From Rosa chinensis (taxonomy: Eukaryota > Streptophyta > Magnoliopsida > Rosales > Rosaceae), in NCBI RefSeq assembly GCF_002994745.2, contig NC_037093.1:16255555-16319554 (forward strand): a stretch of DNA of 64,000 bases, in the 5' to 3' direction. Every line of letters starts with the position of its first letter. Positions within the stretch are counted from its first letter, which is position 1. The notes beneath the pieces are model-generated. The model did not search any database, was not told the origin of the DNA, and worked only from the letters and a program-made list of their open reading frames with translations. Positions 12,601 to 24,575 of the stretch are shown here, one piece after another. A program made the position numbers and the translations under genes.

Positions 12601-13740
12601 TCAGTGACCAAAGCATGTTCTCTGCAAGTTTATTTGCCTCTGACATATAAATGAGGTACATTTATGCTTCCAAAATGTGCAATGGACCAAACATAGGTAC
12701 AGGACCTGGTGAAAATTAATCACCAGATTGCAACCCAAACAACTCATGACAAGTTACAGAAGCTATCTGCCTTTTCTTTTCTTTTTTTCTTTTTTAAGAG
12801 AGGCAGAATAAGCATTAATTCAGAAACATCAAGATAGAATATGTTAAAAACTAAAAAATTGAAGAAATCAACTGTGTGAAGTTATTTACCACTCTATCTG
12901 TTAGGAAAAGTATATGATCTGTTGACAATACTTATGACATTAATGCTGCATTAGTAACGATTACGCCTTTTGGTTCTCCAGTTGTTCCACTTGTATACAT
13001 TATTGTGCAAACAGCAGTCCTCTGTTTGGAGGGAGTTCACAATCTGAATTTCCCTGAGAAAATGAAAGATAATAGACGATTTTATATTGTTGAAAGTTAA
13101 TGGTCAATCCTTTACTGAATACAAGAACTTATATGAGAAAACAGTGTCGAGAAGTTACCAACTGAAAGAATTCCTCCCACGAAAAGCAAGATACCCCCAG
13201 TTCTTCTGCTTCCTACTTTTGAGTGCTAGAAACATTTGTGAAGCTGACAATTGCTGAACAACGCAGATGTATACCTTAGATACAATCCTAACAACTTGGA
13301 CCTCAAATTTGAAGTATTTAAGGAAATAGTATATAACCTACTTTTCAAATGTGTAGAACAATTTTGGAAGGCATGATATAATCTGCAGAAAGAATCACCA
13401 CGTAAGGATCTTACAAAGCAAGAAAAGGAGAGGGAAATAAATTTTATATAAACGGAGTGCATATTAGGAAAGGAACTAAGATTAACCATCAAGCATACAA
13501 GGCAAGTTAGATTTGTAATTATATCATGTTTACTACAAAATTGGATTATGAATGGTCTCGAAACATAAAACATCAGTGGCTTCAAAGTTCAAACACATAT
13601 CCAGTTATAATAATGAGATAATAGTTTGGAAAATAACTCACAGCAGGGATTTTGTTCTCTATTGAACAAAAGCTATTGAAACTTCAGCATGGTTGATGAT
13701 GAACTCAACTGCATTAGCACCTGCAACATAAATCATGAAA
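9662..13740 (-). pseudogene. LACS-like pseudogene, copy B (best preserved)
   Basis: Relic of a plant long-chain acyl-CoA synthetase, closest in motif order to the LACS1-5 type. Exons on the minus strand, with splice sites: about 13630-13740 (VEFIINHAEVSIAF), 12950-13024 (AMP-binding signature YTSGTTGEPKG), about 11686-11768 (LKPTMFCGVPRVYDRI), about 11372-11450, about 11126-11256 (VRIMLSGAAPLP), 10622-10866 (GLTDSCGGCF ... RGEICLRG), 10362-10501 (DRKKNIFKLSQVEYVAVE), 9989-10171 (WVYGNSFESF), 9794-9913 (PNPFDIERDLMTPTFKLKRPQ), 9662-9709 (final VEKLYSEAKGGKV). Lesions: a 1-base deletion in the C-run near 11194, which shifts GAAPLP away from AVEEFSRVTSCS; a 2-base insertion near 13660 creating a stop after IAFVQ; W-to-R changes in LIDGRFHTG and GERQ. 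The N-terminal exons are missing. Confidence 0.85.
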
Positions 13741-13744
13741 TGTC

Positions 13745-14205
13745 AATCAAATAAATTTGAAGGGAAACTGAAAATGCAGCTTTCCATTTTCTCCCTAGAC
13801 CCCCCACAACTTAATTTCCCAAAACTTCCCCTTATACCTGTAGAATTCAAAAACTGTTTGGCATGTTTGCTGATTGGCTACTGAACTTTTGTTGTGGCTA
13901 GCTATCAAACGCTTGGTACTGTTCAGTAGTTTCCAACAGAACCCTTTAAGTTGTTGCGAAGAGGCCGATAGGCAACTACCAAGCATTCAGTAGCCAGCCA
14001 CTAAACACAGCTCAATCCAGATTTATAAACAACGGTGAAGTGGTAGAATTTGATAAAGGGAAAAGTTTAAGACAATTTAGAATTTCCCTTCAATTAATCA
14101 AACTCGACCACCATCATTGAATTTCACTATCTGCCACTGGAAAATGATACATGCGCAAAGAATTCTTGAAAAAGAAAAGGAAGCCTACCAAGGGTGTCAT
14201 TAAGT
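13745..14205. other. LACS-flanking duplicated non-coding DNA
   Basis: No gene is seen. The stretch around 13905-14040 has counterparts at 4130-4260 and 45165-45290, with shared words such as tcagtagtttcca and tagccagccacta. It marks the 5' flank of the LACS relics that were duplicated together with the TNL genes. Confidence 0.45.
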
Positions 14206-14207
14206 GG

Positions 14208-15795
14208 AACAAATTGATGATAATATCATGGTGTCATGTAGAGTCAAAAACATATTGATTCAAAATTATTTGGAAACCAAAAGCAATCAATTGCCCTGTA
14301 ACATGAAAATACATAATAATTAAGTCTAGGAACCACATGTTCACAGCTTCGAAGTTTTACTGCTGGAGATTGTGAGTAGCAAAAAGAACAATGTCTTTGC
14401 TTCATCTATATCTCTCAGCCTTATCGAGCACGTAAGTTATGAAGGTATATCAGATTGGGATTCAATTTCAATTAGAACATAGAGACTCAAAGCTTTGCAT
14501 TACAGGCCTGGGATTTGGTGGGAAAAAGATGAGAGCTAGCCATGAGCTAAAAGACACATCGTTGGACTCAATATGGTTAGAAGAGAGGAGATATTACAAA
14601 GTCAAAGGGCACATCAGAGCTTAAATTACAGAAAAGAGTTGGGTTACTTTTTCCATTGCATGCATAATTCTAATGCAAAGCTGCAGAACATAAAACTCTT
14701 GCAGATTAATCATTCTTCTGCTCAAATGATACAGTGAAATATGCTTATTAACAAAAGACACAACTCTATTTCTATGGAATTTCATTTTTGATGTGTCGTT
14801 GTCAAAAGTAAAACTTTTTGGGACTAAATATTGCCTCTTGTGCATTGTAAGTTCTCAATATATTTTTCAAATGTTCTATGTTCAGTGATGACGCCAATTT
14901 GTTTTATTTCTGCACCTTAATTGTGAACTTAAAAAGAAAAATGGTCCAAAAGGAATAGCAGATATGCAGCTATAAGCATTCTGAATCAAATATGCAACTG
15001 CTGGAGATTGAGCAGAAATTATGTGCAAATGGAAGAAGAAGATCATGAAAAAGAATACTGAGAAGAGGTATTGGGGAGTCATTGTTTTACTGTTGATGTA
15101 TTTGTGGATTGATTTAGTAAGAGAGAGTAAGGTACTAAGGTGGAGAAGTTGAGCATAAGGTGAAGAATAGGGAGGGTATATATTAGTGCACAGTTAGGTG
15201 AAAGGGGGTCATTTTAAGGTGGAAAGACCATGTCATCGAGAACACCATAGTGTAACTCTTTCTTGGCAACTAAGAGGAATAGAGAGGTAGGGAGTTCTGC
15301 TTGGCAGGGCAGGAAAAATAGAAGGATAGGTGAATGAAGTTAGTGGGGTATGAGTGGGAGAATAATGATTATGATTCAAGTGTATTGCTTATTATTTGTT
15401 GCAAACTTTACAGAACAAGGCTTGTAATTCAAGTCCTCATAATATAGGCAGTTACAGTACGACCAATTTCTGCCATACATTATTCTTTTATGAGATCCTC
15501 TGATATAACATCTCAACAGAAAAGAAATTATGCCACTACCATAAGATTTCAAAGTTAACTGTAAATTTCAGATAATCTATATGTAAATCAATCAAAATCA
15601 TATGCATGTGCTTAATATCGTATTCAGAAGTACCTCCATATTAGAATGAAATGGGGTTGTGATCATTAACTCTACAAGTATCCAATTACACATGACAACA
15701 TACAACTAAACAAAAATTATGAAATAGAATCAGAAAACAAAAATTGGAAATCAAATAATCACCTTATAGAGAATGGATGATTATCAGGTTGAGCA
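14208..15795. repeat. segmental repeat, copy 1
   Basis: About 1.6 kb collinear with 62155-63765 in the same orientation, starting at tgataatatcatggtgtcatgta and ending at tcacctt.tagagaatggatg. Mismatches and short indels are scattered, estimated by eye at under one in ten. No conserved open frame spans it. It contains a short minus-strand frame at 14882-15082 whose equivalent at 62932-63237 has a different length, which argues against coding. Confidence 0.7.
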
Positions 15796-15799
15796 TGAC

Positions 15800-16085
15800 T
15801 AAAGAATGGAATCACATGAATGTGGAGACCATGGCACACAGTGTTGGGCTCTTCATAGTTAACCTTAGAAAAATTGCATCTGGAATCTGTTCAGCCAGCT
15901 GACAAATCTGAACAAATTCATAAAACTATTGGTAAACAGATATTCCAAAATGCTCCAAGCTAAAATTAGATGTGCTATAATTTCAAAAGGGGATTCAGTA
16001 GAAGCAAAACTGGACCATTTAATAGCAGTTGTATAAAAAATAGTGTCATAATAACCAAGGAACATAATAATTAAAGTGATAAAGT
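15800..16085. other. no recognised gene
   Basis: Stretch between the repeat and the trehalase relic. A minus-strand segment near 15870-15900 could read LAEQIPDAIF, but it has no recognised family and is too short to call. Confidence 0.3.
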
Positions 16086-16089
16086 GATA

Positions 16090-16339
16090 TACCTTGGGTA
16101 CATATTATTCACCACAACCTCTAAAATTCTCCATACTCTTCCACGTCATATTTTTCATGCATGACACCTATTTTCTTGTAGGCTTTATAATTGGTTCTGA
16201 TCCACCTTACAGCAAAGTCTTCTCCCACTAACTTTGCTTCTTTTGATCCAGACCTTGCCAGGCCTTCAGCTATCATGTGTTGGATCGGATCCCAATCATT
16301 TGGAAAGTCCCTATTATTACAATTTCCATTAGGCCACAT
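16090..16339 (-). pseudogene. trehalase C-terminal exon relic
   Basis: The minus-strand frame starting MWPNG carries QHMIAEGLARSGSKEAK, then EDFAVRWIRTNYKAYKK and MHEKYDVEEYGEF. These match the C-terminal region of plant trehalase (glycoside hydrolase family 37, which splits trehalose to glucose), where WPNGWAP.QH, RWI.TNY and MHEK.(D/N)VE are conserved. The family's glycine-rich GGGGEY continuation is broken here: a stop follows EYGEF, and a GCGE remnant lies in another frame. Only one exon's worth remains; the catalytic domain is not in the window. Confidence 0.8.
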
Positions 16340-16479
16340 AAAAGTTCAAAGTAGGTAGCTGATATTCTGAAAACTTGAAAAGCCAATACGAACAGGTCTT
16401 AAAAAATTCCTGAACTACTAAAAGCAGTTAATATCGTATGGCAAATGACTCGATACCCAAAAATGAAATATGAAAAATA

Positions 16480-16870
16480 CCTTGGGATGGAGAGCTCTAC
16501 AAAATTTGATGGCTTGCCCTGCGACATTTTTTTTTTCAAAGGCCTTGGAGTCCCACTTTATTGAAAACTCCAATGCTATGTCAACCGAACCTTCTTCTCC
16601 AATATTGTGGGAGGCTTTGAAGCTATGTTCTCAGCAAACTATCATTTAGGAATTCAGTTAGTCAGTTTCAAAGCAGTTAGGGATTCATAAAATTCCATCA
16701 AGTGCAGGTCAATAAATAATTACCTTTTGATCCACAGAATAATCCAGAGTTCACTTACCTCTCTTGAAATAGTGGCGTAATGTCACAAAACTCTGATAAA
16801 TCAGAAAATCTAGCTGCAGTAACCATTAGTGATGCAACAGCTTCCTTAGATTTCTCAGGGCATTCCCTGC
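16480..16870 (-). pseudogene. IST1-like (Vps4 regulator) gene relic
   Basis: Minus-strand segment 16745-16867 reads ECPEKSKEAVASLMVTAARF then SDLSEF, with a splice-like flank. It matches the conserved core of the IST1 domain, whose proteins regulate the ESCRT-III/Vps4 machinery at endosomes. A second segment, 16490-16645, reads SKPPTILEKKV and, after a frame change, DIALEFSIKWDSKAFEKK, also typical of plant IST1-like proteins. The frame changes between the two halves and again in the A-run at about 16530-16540. N- and C-terminal parts were not found. Adjacent to the trehalase relic and in the same orientation. Confidence 0.65.
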
Positions 16871-16879
16871 AATGACAGT

Positions 16880-18164
16880 AAGGGAGCAAAGTAAACATTA
16901 TAATGAGTTAACCTGTCCTTCTTTTTAACTCATTAATGAAAGAAAGGTTTCAAACAAAAAAAAAATTCATTTCGTTTAGCAGGAACTCAAACCATCTACC
17001 TGACGTACATTATTAGGTGATTACGTCGGGTCAACAAAAAAACTGAAGTAATGACAGAATCATCTAAAGTTTCAAATATTTCATGGCATGAATATCTGTA
17101 CACCAGAACCTAATCAAACTTCCTCCAATGAGTCTTTGCATCTAATACAAATTTACATCGCATATAATAAAATTAATCAACCATGTGAAAGCTGACACTA
17201 AGATTAGCAATCCATGAAACCAAACTAATTAAGCCAAAGTAAGGGAATAGTGACACGAAGAGTCGGAAGAGAGTTGGATTGTGGGGATATTCCAATAAAC
17301 CAGAAATGTTGGATTAAATCTAATGTTTGCATAATTGCATTGATGAGAGATTCTTGTCCTCCTCTACAGGCCTAGAAGACAATTCCGACGACTTTGGAGG
17401 CCGATTCTAGATTCCAAATGGTTTCTGCTATCAAAACAACAAAGCTCAGAATCCCAAGCTTAATTTCAGAAGAGGAAACAGATACATAATTTTTTTCAAA
17501 ACTAACCATCTTCTTCCTCCTCGCTTCTAAAACAGCTTTTCCTTAGAAACCGAGGAAGTATAACCCAGAAACTGTTTTGATTAAGCAATCTAAAACAATT
17601 CACTAATCGATTAGAAATGGAAAGATTCGGCCTCTAATCTCAAAACTTCATAGAAAGCAACATTAGCTTAAACCCAGACTGTTGCGAATGGCAAGACTGT
17701 AGTTTAAGAAAAGAGAGAGGGCAGAAGTGTAATTTCAACATCGGCCAAAGCGCACTTCCGTGGACAGAATCAGAGATGGTGTATTGCAAAGAGTGTATTG
17801 AAAGTGAACTGCACATTCAAGTTTCAAACAAAAACAAAAATAAAGATATATAGACAGTTCCCGTTATCAACTTCTCTCAAAGTTTACGAGTGTCGGTGAG
17901 CTGAGTAAGTTATAATGTCAATATTGTAAAGGTCATATATGGTTTGATTCTTACTGATATATATAAGGATGGGGTGGGCTAAGAGTTTAAAACAAAAAAT
18001 AAAAGCAAAGTCAAATGCAGCTCATCAAATTAGAAAGACAATCTACAACGTGTAAGTCGTAGGACATAGCAAAAAGATTGAGCAACAAGCATCCCGAATT
18101 AGCAAAACGAGTAACAATTCATCCGCCAAAACAAGCATTCATCAAGACAGTTAGGAATGCCATG
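16880..18164. other. intergenic DNA, no recognised gene
   Basis: About 1.3 kb of AT-rich sequence upstream of the IST1-like relic up to the copia insertion. No splice-consistent or long open frames. A short near-palindrome is present at about 17000-17030 (acctgacgtacattattaggtgattacgtcgggt). Confidence 0.35.
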
Positions 18165-18169
18165 CGAGT

Positions 18170-18659
18170 TGTTAGGCTAAAGATGGACTCATCACAGGTT
18201 ATCCTAGAGTAACTAGGAAATCATCTAGACGTAAAATCGAGTACAACATGGACTTAGAAAAGAATCTATCTAGATATCTGATGTGATAGTGTATTTAGCA
18301 TTGGATTAGGAATCCATTATTTGGACTACAAGAAAGTCCTAAAACTGTGATGCATTAGGATTCTAAAAAAGAGACTTGATTCTTAAGGACAATCTTTATG
18401 GGAGGATTCTTAGGACTTGTGCTTGTATAAATAAAAGGCTAGGGTCCCTGTTATCACCACCGTTTTACAAGCACTGTGTTCTGCCCATTCAGAAACTTCA
18501 GTTGGTGACTGGCATAAGATTTCAGCCTCATCTCCATCCTTGTTCTTGCAACTACATCAATGGCTTCCACCATGGACTTTAATGGTATGTTTGATCTTCT
18601 AAGGCTATTGTGTTTAACATGTAATTAATGTGACCTTGATTTGTATATGTTGTTTTACA
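18170..18659 (+). repeat. 5' LTR of old copia element
   Basis: Begins TGTTAGGCTAAAG and ends TTTTACA, followed after two bases by the primer binding site. The same sequence recurs at 44666-45127. A TATA-like tataaataaaa at about 18425 is a candidate promoter; the equivalent in the 3' LTR reads acaaata and is probably dead. Confidence 0.85.
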
Positions 18660-18661
18660 AT

Positions 18662-18673
18662 TGGTATCAGAGC
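18662..18673 (+). other. primer binding site (initiator tRNA-Met)
   Basis: TGGTATCAGAGC lies two bases after the 5' LTR. It is complementary to the 3' end of the initiator methionine tRNA, the usual primer of plant copia elements. Confidence 0.85.
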
Positions 18674-19973
18674 ATAGGCTCACAAAATTGTTCTTTAGTT
18701 TAATTTGATGTAAAAATCGTTTTAGGTTTTCAAACAAAAAAGAAAAAAAATTTGCTTTGTGAAGAAACAAGCCACGTTTTGCCTCTTTAGAAAAACCTTT
18801 TGCCCTCTAATTTGCAGCATGTGCTGATCCAAAATCAAACCCTGCCCAAACGTATCCCTTCATAAACTAAAGAAAAAGTGACCGTTGCAACAAGGATTTA
18901 GGGCTATCTTCAGGGTTTTGGAATTAGAAGCACACAAGATGATTCATCTTTTTGGAAATTCAAAACCCCGATGCTGTCGAATTAAGATGCCAAGAATGAT
19001 GTTTTGCTTCCTTCTGTTTTTGAATTCATGCTTCCGCAAAAGAGTTTTTGCAGCAAAATTGGGAAAATTGCAAAGGTTAAGACTTAAGAAAATCTTTTTT
19101 TGATTCAAATTGTTTTTGATAAATGTTGAGCACAAGAACTCTAGTAGCATTCCCGGTGTGCGCATAGGCTAGCGTAGATGGTGACTGGATGAAATTTAAT
19201 TTCTTTGAATGTTTTTGTGGAATTAAAATTGAGTATATGCATATCTGTATTGCTTTTGCTTGTGATTTGATATGCTTATTATTATGAGATGAATTGTTTG
19301 AAAATTGTATCTATGTTTTGTGGTATGACAATGCATGCAGAAATCTCCCAAAATTTTAGGCATTGTTAAAATTTACAGGTACAAAAAGAGCTTAGTTTCT
19401 TATAAGGATTATTGATCTGGATAGAAAATCAAGCTTGCAAGCTCAACTTGGTTTATGTTTTCTGTAATTTAAGTGAATATATTGCACAAAGCACTTTTCA
19501 TTGACTCTTGTAGAAAGCTGTTGGTTAACAAACCTGAAAAATTGTATCTTGCATTTTAAAATTATACCGCTTCCAAAGAAGTAGTACTATGTAATTTTAG
19601 AATGCAAATAGCAGTAAACATATCTGTTGATTTCAAATCTGGATACTTAGAACTCAAATTTCTGTCTAAAGATGTAATTTGTGTTCTTTGGATAACTTGG
19701 ATTGAACAGACATGGCTTATTGATTTGGAACCTTCAGAATATTATGTTTTCTGCTCAAAAGTGTTGCATGATATTATTTTTGGTTAAAGGGTTGTTAAAT
19801 GATATATGACATTGCATGCGATTTGGTTTTTGTTTTTTGTTTTTAGTTTGCTTCATTTGAGTTTTGTTATTGCTTAAGTTACAGCAAGCATAAAACTAAA
19901 AAATTTTAAGAACTTTACAGTTTGAAAAACTTACAAAACTTTCTTTTATTTTTGCTCTTTAGGAATCCCTATT

Positions 19974-20720
19974 GTGACCTTGAACACCATTCAGCTCCTA
20001 ATTGGATATAATTATAAGAAGTGGAGAAACCAAGTAGATTTTTACCTAGCCATGAACCAGAACATGGACCTTTGCTTGAATAAGGAAGAATCTGAAATGC
20101 TTCATAGTGAGAGCACAAATGAAGATAAGAAATACTATAAGGAGTGGCATACGGCTAATAAAATGGCAAAGAATGTGATTAGAACTACCATGTCAGATAC
20201 AGATAGAGGTAGTACTGAAGAACCTGAGGTAGCCATGGATTTCTTGTATGTCATTCATTATATGTACAGAGAGATTGATAAGGTTGAGGCAGCTAGACTA
20301 TCAAAAGAATTTAATGAACTCAAGTATATTGGCACAGGGAAAGTGAGAGAGCATATCGTGAAGACCATTGAGATTAATGCTCAGCTAAGGGACCTCCAGA
20401 TAGGGGTCAATGATGATCTTGTAGTGGATGCCGCAGTGCATTCTTTGCCTAAAAGCTTTAGCCAACTCAGCACTAGCTACAATGCTAGAAAGAAAAATGG
20501 AGCCTTAAGGAGCTGCTTGCAATCTGTGTGGATGAGGAAGACAAGATTAGAAAAGAGAGAAAGCCAAGCAGCTTAGTGAACCTCATTGAGAAACCTAAGA
20601 AGAAGAACCAGAACCAGTCTAAGCTCAAGCCTACCAAAACTATCACCAAATGATCTACCTCTGCAGAAGCTAAGGCTAGCTAATAAGCCATTCAGGTTTA
20701 AGTGGTAATTCTGTAAGAAA
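19974..20720 (+). pseudogene. copia gag remnant (UBN2-type)
   Basis: An open stretch of 200 codons (19974-20576) reads YKKWRNQVDFYLA near the start and contains EAARLSKEFNELK and LRDLQIGVNDDLV, the pattern of the UBN2/gag domain of plant copia elements. After 20500 the frame is lost and several stops follow. The expected CCHC knuckle survives as FCKKVGHMKKDC at about 20708-20743, with the first Cys replaced through a stop. Non-functional. Confidence 0.8.
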
Positions 20721-20729
20721 GTGGGACAT

Positions 20730-22293
20730 ATGAAGAAAGACTGCGCTGGTTTTAAAAACTGGTTGATCAAAAAGGGTAATATTTCTAACTCAGTGTTTTC
20801 CTTAGAAATTAATTTAGTTAATGTTGAAGCAAAAACTTGGTGGATTGATTCAGGAAGTCCCTTACTGCCTTGCACATTACCATTTCCTTGCAGGGATTCA
20901 TGGATTCATGAAGAGAGTCCCAAAAAGTGATGAAGTGAACCTATGTGTAGGCAATGGCATGAGAGTGGCAGTCAAAGCTATTGGAACCTTAAAATTAGAT
21001 CTTGGTTTAGGAAAGTTATTACCTTTGGATAATGTTTTTTATGTACCTTCCATGAGAAGGAATTTAGTTTATGTTTCTCTTTTAGTTAAATCTAGTTGTA
21101 GACTTCTTATTGACAATAATGGAATTATTATTTCTGAAGATTCAATGCAAATTTGTTCTGGTGTTATTTTTAATGATTACCTACAATTAAATTGTTCACA
21201 AAGTCAACAAGAAATTTTACTTGTTGAAAATAATAACACATTGAGTAATACCTTAACTGGTGTTAAAAGAACTAAATGTAATGACAAGTCTGCATATTTA
21301 TGACATAGAAGACTCGGCCACATATCAAAAGAGAGATTGTAAGTTTTAGTTAAAAGCAATAACTTGAATGAACTTGACTTTTCTGATTTGCAAGATTATG
21401 TTGAATGCTTTAAGGGAAGGAAAAAAAGACTGCACATAGAAGCCAAGCACTTTTAGAACTCATACATACTGACATTTGTGGTCCATTTAGAACTCAAACT
21501 ATCTGTGGCAATGTATATTTCATCACTTTTATTGATGACTTTTCTAGATATTGTTATGTTTACCTACTTTCAGAAAAGTCTCAAGTACTTAAAGCCTTTC
21601 AAATCTTTAAGGATGAGGTAGAAAAGCAGCTAGAAAAGAAAATCAAAACTATCAGATTAGATAAAGGTAGTAAATTTTATGAAAAATACACAGAAAGTGG
21701 ACAACATAAAAGTCCTTTTGCTTTGTTCCTACAGGAATAAGGCATTAAGACTCAATATACCACACCATTCAATCCTCAGCAGAATGTTGTGGTTGAGAGA
21801 AAGAATAGGACTCTTTTGAATATGGTCAAAAGTATGATGTGTACAATAGGTTTACCTAGATTTTTGTGGGGTGAGGAATTAAGAATTGCAAACAATGTTT
21901 GCAACAGAACTCTAGCAAAACTATAGAAAGGATTGCTTTTGAGCTGTGGTGTGGCAGAAAGCCTAGCCTCCATCATTGTCATGTGTGGGGATGCCCTGCA
22001 GAAGCTAGAGTTTACAATCCAAACATTAACAAGCTTGATCCTAAAACTGTAAGTTGCCATTTTATAGGTTATCCTGAAAAATCTAAAGGCTATAGGCTTT
22101 ATGCAACTCAACACTCACCAAGAATTTTTGAAACACATCAAGTAAAATTTTTGGATGAGAAAATTCATAATACAGGTTTTGAATATTTATCTTCAAAATT
22201 TGAAGAAATTGTGGATAATGAGCATACTGAAAATATATTGCCTATAGTTCAGGATACATCAACAGCTACTAGTGTTCCAGAAACTCAAAATGC
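20730..22293 (+). pseudogene. copia protease-integrase remnant
   Basis: Protease active-site motif WWIDSGS at about 20838-20860. Then a GAG-pre-integrase stretch with HRRLGHIS at about 21304. The integrase core has HTDICGPF (first Asp) near 21465, DKGSKF in place of the usual SDNGGEF (second Asp kept) near 21660, and VVVERKNRTLLNM (Glu) near 21790. Stops at 21301, 21738 and 21923 and frame changes break it. The frame then runs to the CACTA insertion at 22294 and resumes exactly at 27925. Confidence 0.85.
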
Positions 22294-22304
22294 CACTACT
22301 ACAA

Positions 22305-22860
22305 AAAGTTAATCACACAACACTAATCACACAACGGAACATAAATCATCCGTTGTGTGTTTAAGTAAGCTTTATTGCACAACGGTACTTGTTATATTCT
22401 GTTGTGTGAATGCCAACAAAGTGATAACTTTTTTATCAGAACTACATTGCACAACGGACTTAAGTAATGTCTGTCGTCTGAGTCTTAAAAAAATTAGCGG
22501 CAGATTTCCCTCCACTTTGGAGCCTTGGTTGCCTCTTGAAATCTGAAATTTGTGCTACTTGATACAACGGTGCTTTATATTTCCGTTGTGTGATTGAAAA
22601 CTGGATGCCAAATTTTGAGGAAGCTTGATTGAATGTCTTCCACAAGGTAAACCTAGTGCAAGCTGTAGAAATTAGACAACAGAAGTTATACTTTTCTGTT
22701 GTGTGAAAGTGGGAACATATAGGCGGCAACATTTTGAGCCAAATTGCTGTATGCGGCAGATTTCCCTCCATGTTTTGATATTTTGATACTCTTACAACAG
22801 TTTGTTACGTTTCTGTTGTGTGAGCAACTTTAGAATTTGTTGGAAGTTTAATTGTGCCTC
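22305..22860. repeat. left subterminal repeat array of CACTA
   Basis: At least ten copies of a cacacaacgg-like word, mostly as face-to-face pairs such as cacaacggtac...ctgttgtgtg, each pair about 35-45 bp long and spaced roughly 60-120 bp apart. The right array at 27250-27900 has the same design and is denser. Confidence 0.75.
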
Positions 22861-23470
22861 CCACCCAGCCCAAGCCACATCGTGTCGAAAGAAAAATGAA
22901 ACAAATTCTCTCGAGCTCTCTCAGTTGTGAAACCCCCGTCTCTCCACCACCCCTCCCCACGACTCTCCCAATCGCCCAACCCCCCCCCCCACCAAACCCC
23001 TCTCTCTCAGTCTCTCGATCTCTCTTGTCTCAATTTCATGCTCTCTTCTTCTTCAATCTCATCACCCCCTTTCAAACCCCAACCCTAAAATCTTCCTCCC
23101 CCAGCAATGGCCTCCTCCCCAGACCACAACCACACCCTGAACGGCGATTCCAACACCCACGCCTCCAAAAAGCCCAAACTCTCCTTCATCACCCCCTCCG
23201 AAATCGCCGCCGAATTCTCCCACCACGACCCCACCGTCGCCCGAATCAACAACGGCAGCTTCGGGTCCTACCCCGACTCCGTCCTCCAGGCCCAGCACCG
23301 CTGGCAGCTCAAGTACCTCTCCCAGCCCGATCACTTCCGCACCCTCATCAAGGACCTCATCAACGCCGACCACGTCAACGAGATCTCCATCGTCGCCATC
23401 GTCCTCCAGCAGGCCGCCTGGGGCTTCTCCAAGACTACAACGCTTTTGCTCCGGAAATTGCATCGCTAAA
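22856..23470 (+). pseudogene. captured L-cysteine desulfhydrase-like 5' fragment
   Basis: C-rich leader, then a frame from ATG 23107 of about 110 codons: ITPSEIAAEFSHHDPTVARINNGSFGSYPDSV, then QAQHRWQLKYLSQPDHFRTLI and LINADHVNEISIV. It matches the N-terminal part of plant PLP-dependent L-cysteine desulfhydrase (fold-type I, class V aminotransferase-like). The DNATTA-type segment expected after NEISIV is missing, and the PLP lysine region lies beyond the break. Base composition (GC-rich) differs sharply from the surrounding element, as expected for captured coding DNA. After about 23440 the frame runs into unrelated sequence. Confidence 0.8.
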
Positions 23471-23999
23471 TTCCCGTCCTTGGAGACTTCAAGCATGAGC
23501 AACCGCCTCAAATTGAAGATTTTCCCAGCTCCTGACCAAACACTACAGCTAACAAACGAAGAGGAAGACACAGATGTCGATGCTTAGGGTAAGTCTTAAT
23601 TCACCATTTATGTTTAAAGATTTTTCCCAATATGTACTCTCCGGTGCCCAAAATCATGTAATTTCCAAGCTATGTGTATGTCTATCTATGTATACAATGA
23701 GAGTCCTCCCTCATATTGGAAATTTTGTATAAGAAATGCTGATTTGCGACAATCTGTGTAATATCTCCAGAGAAGTGGCTGACTGCTGATGATAAACGGA
23801 ATTTGGCAAGTACTGATTGATATCTTAACCAGATTCCATCGTAAGTAAACCTTCTTTCTTTGTTACTCATTACAATTTCCTGCTTGCTTCTACCTTCAAA
23901 TTTGTTATTACTTGTTCTGACAAATTCCTTACTCCACTTTCCAGATTCTACTGCTCCACCTGGCCTCAATGGTCTGACATAAGTGGAAGATTGTTCACC

Positions 24000-24575
24000 A
24001 AACATTTATGTTGATGAATATCTTTGGTGTTGGAGATCCAGTAGAGGATGATATCTTTGTGAGCATTCAGTGAGTAATCTGTCCCTTTCACATGAATATT
24101 CTTCTTTACACTAGCTAAACATTTAGAAATATGGGGCATGTTCTAGAGAAACATGACTGATTGGAAAGCAAAAGAAAGCAGGGAACTCAAACAATGTCTA
24201 AGAACAGTATTTGAAAGTTAACGGGCCTCTCAGTAGGTCAGAAAGATAATATCATTTGTCATCTGCCAATATTTTAGTTTGATGGTGGATTTGTTTGCCA
24301 TTAGTGGATTGAAATTAGTAAATGCAACTAGCTATTTCAGGAATATCTATCAGTAACAAATGAGCTGATATAAACAGTTTAGGATGCCAAGAACATTAAG
24401 CAGTAATGGTAGGCCAAAAATTGTGTCATTTTGATTCTGGCATCTTTCACAGGTGGAGGTAACTCTCTAATTTCTTCTTTGCAGGAATAAAGTGGTCATA
24501 GTAGAAGGAAATTATCTGTTCTTGGATAATGGGGTGTGGAAGGAAATATCGTCTATGTTTGATGAGAAGTGGTAA
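24000..24575 (+). pseudogene. captured uridine kinase/PRK-family P-loop kinase fragment
   Basis: Two exon pieces. About 24010-24070 reads FGVGDPVEDDIFVSIQ, ending at a GTGAGT donor. About 24486-24571 starts after a TTTGCAG acceptor, reads NKVVIVEGNYLFLDNGVWKE then ISSMFDEKW, and ends at a GTAAG donor. This matches the middle part of plant P-loop kinases of the uridine kinase/phosphoribulokinase family (IVEGNYL and DEKWF are diagnostic). The P-loop and C-terminal parts are absent. The intron is retained, so capture was from genomic DNA. Confidence 0.7.

Noticed and set aside
9662..13740. LACS copy B as an active gene.
   Set aside because: Lacks N-terminal exons and carries at least two frame lesions, even though many splice sites look intact.
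18376..18582. Short frame within the old copia LTR.
   Set aside because: LTRs do not normally encode protein, and the matching stretch of the 3' LTR does not keep it open.
18662..18673. tRNA-like sequence.
   Set aside because: Only the 12-base primer binding site complementary to tRNA-Met; no tRNA gene structure around it.
22854..23571. Long frames on both strands (214 aa plus strand, 169 aa minus strand) over the GC-rich part of the CACTA element.
   Set aside because: They are other-frame shadows of the captured desulfhydrase-like fragment; proline- or glycine-rich translations reflect the C-rich composition.
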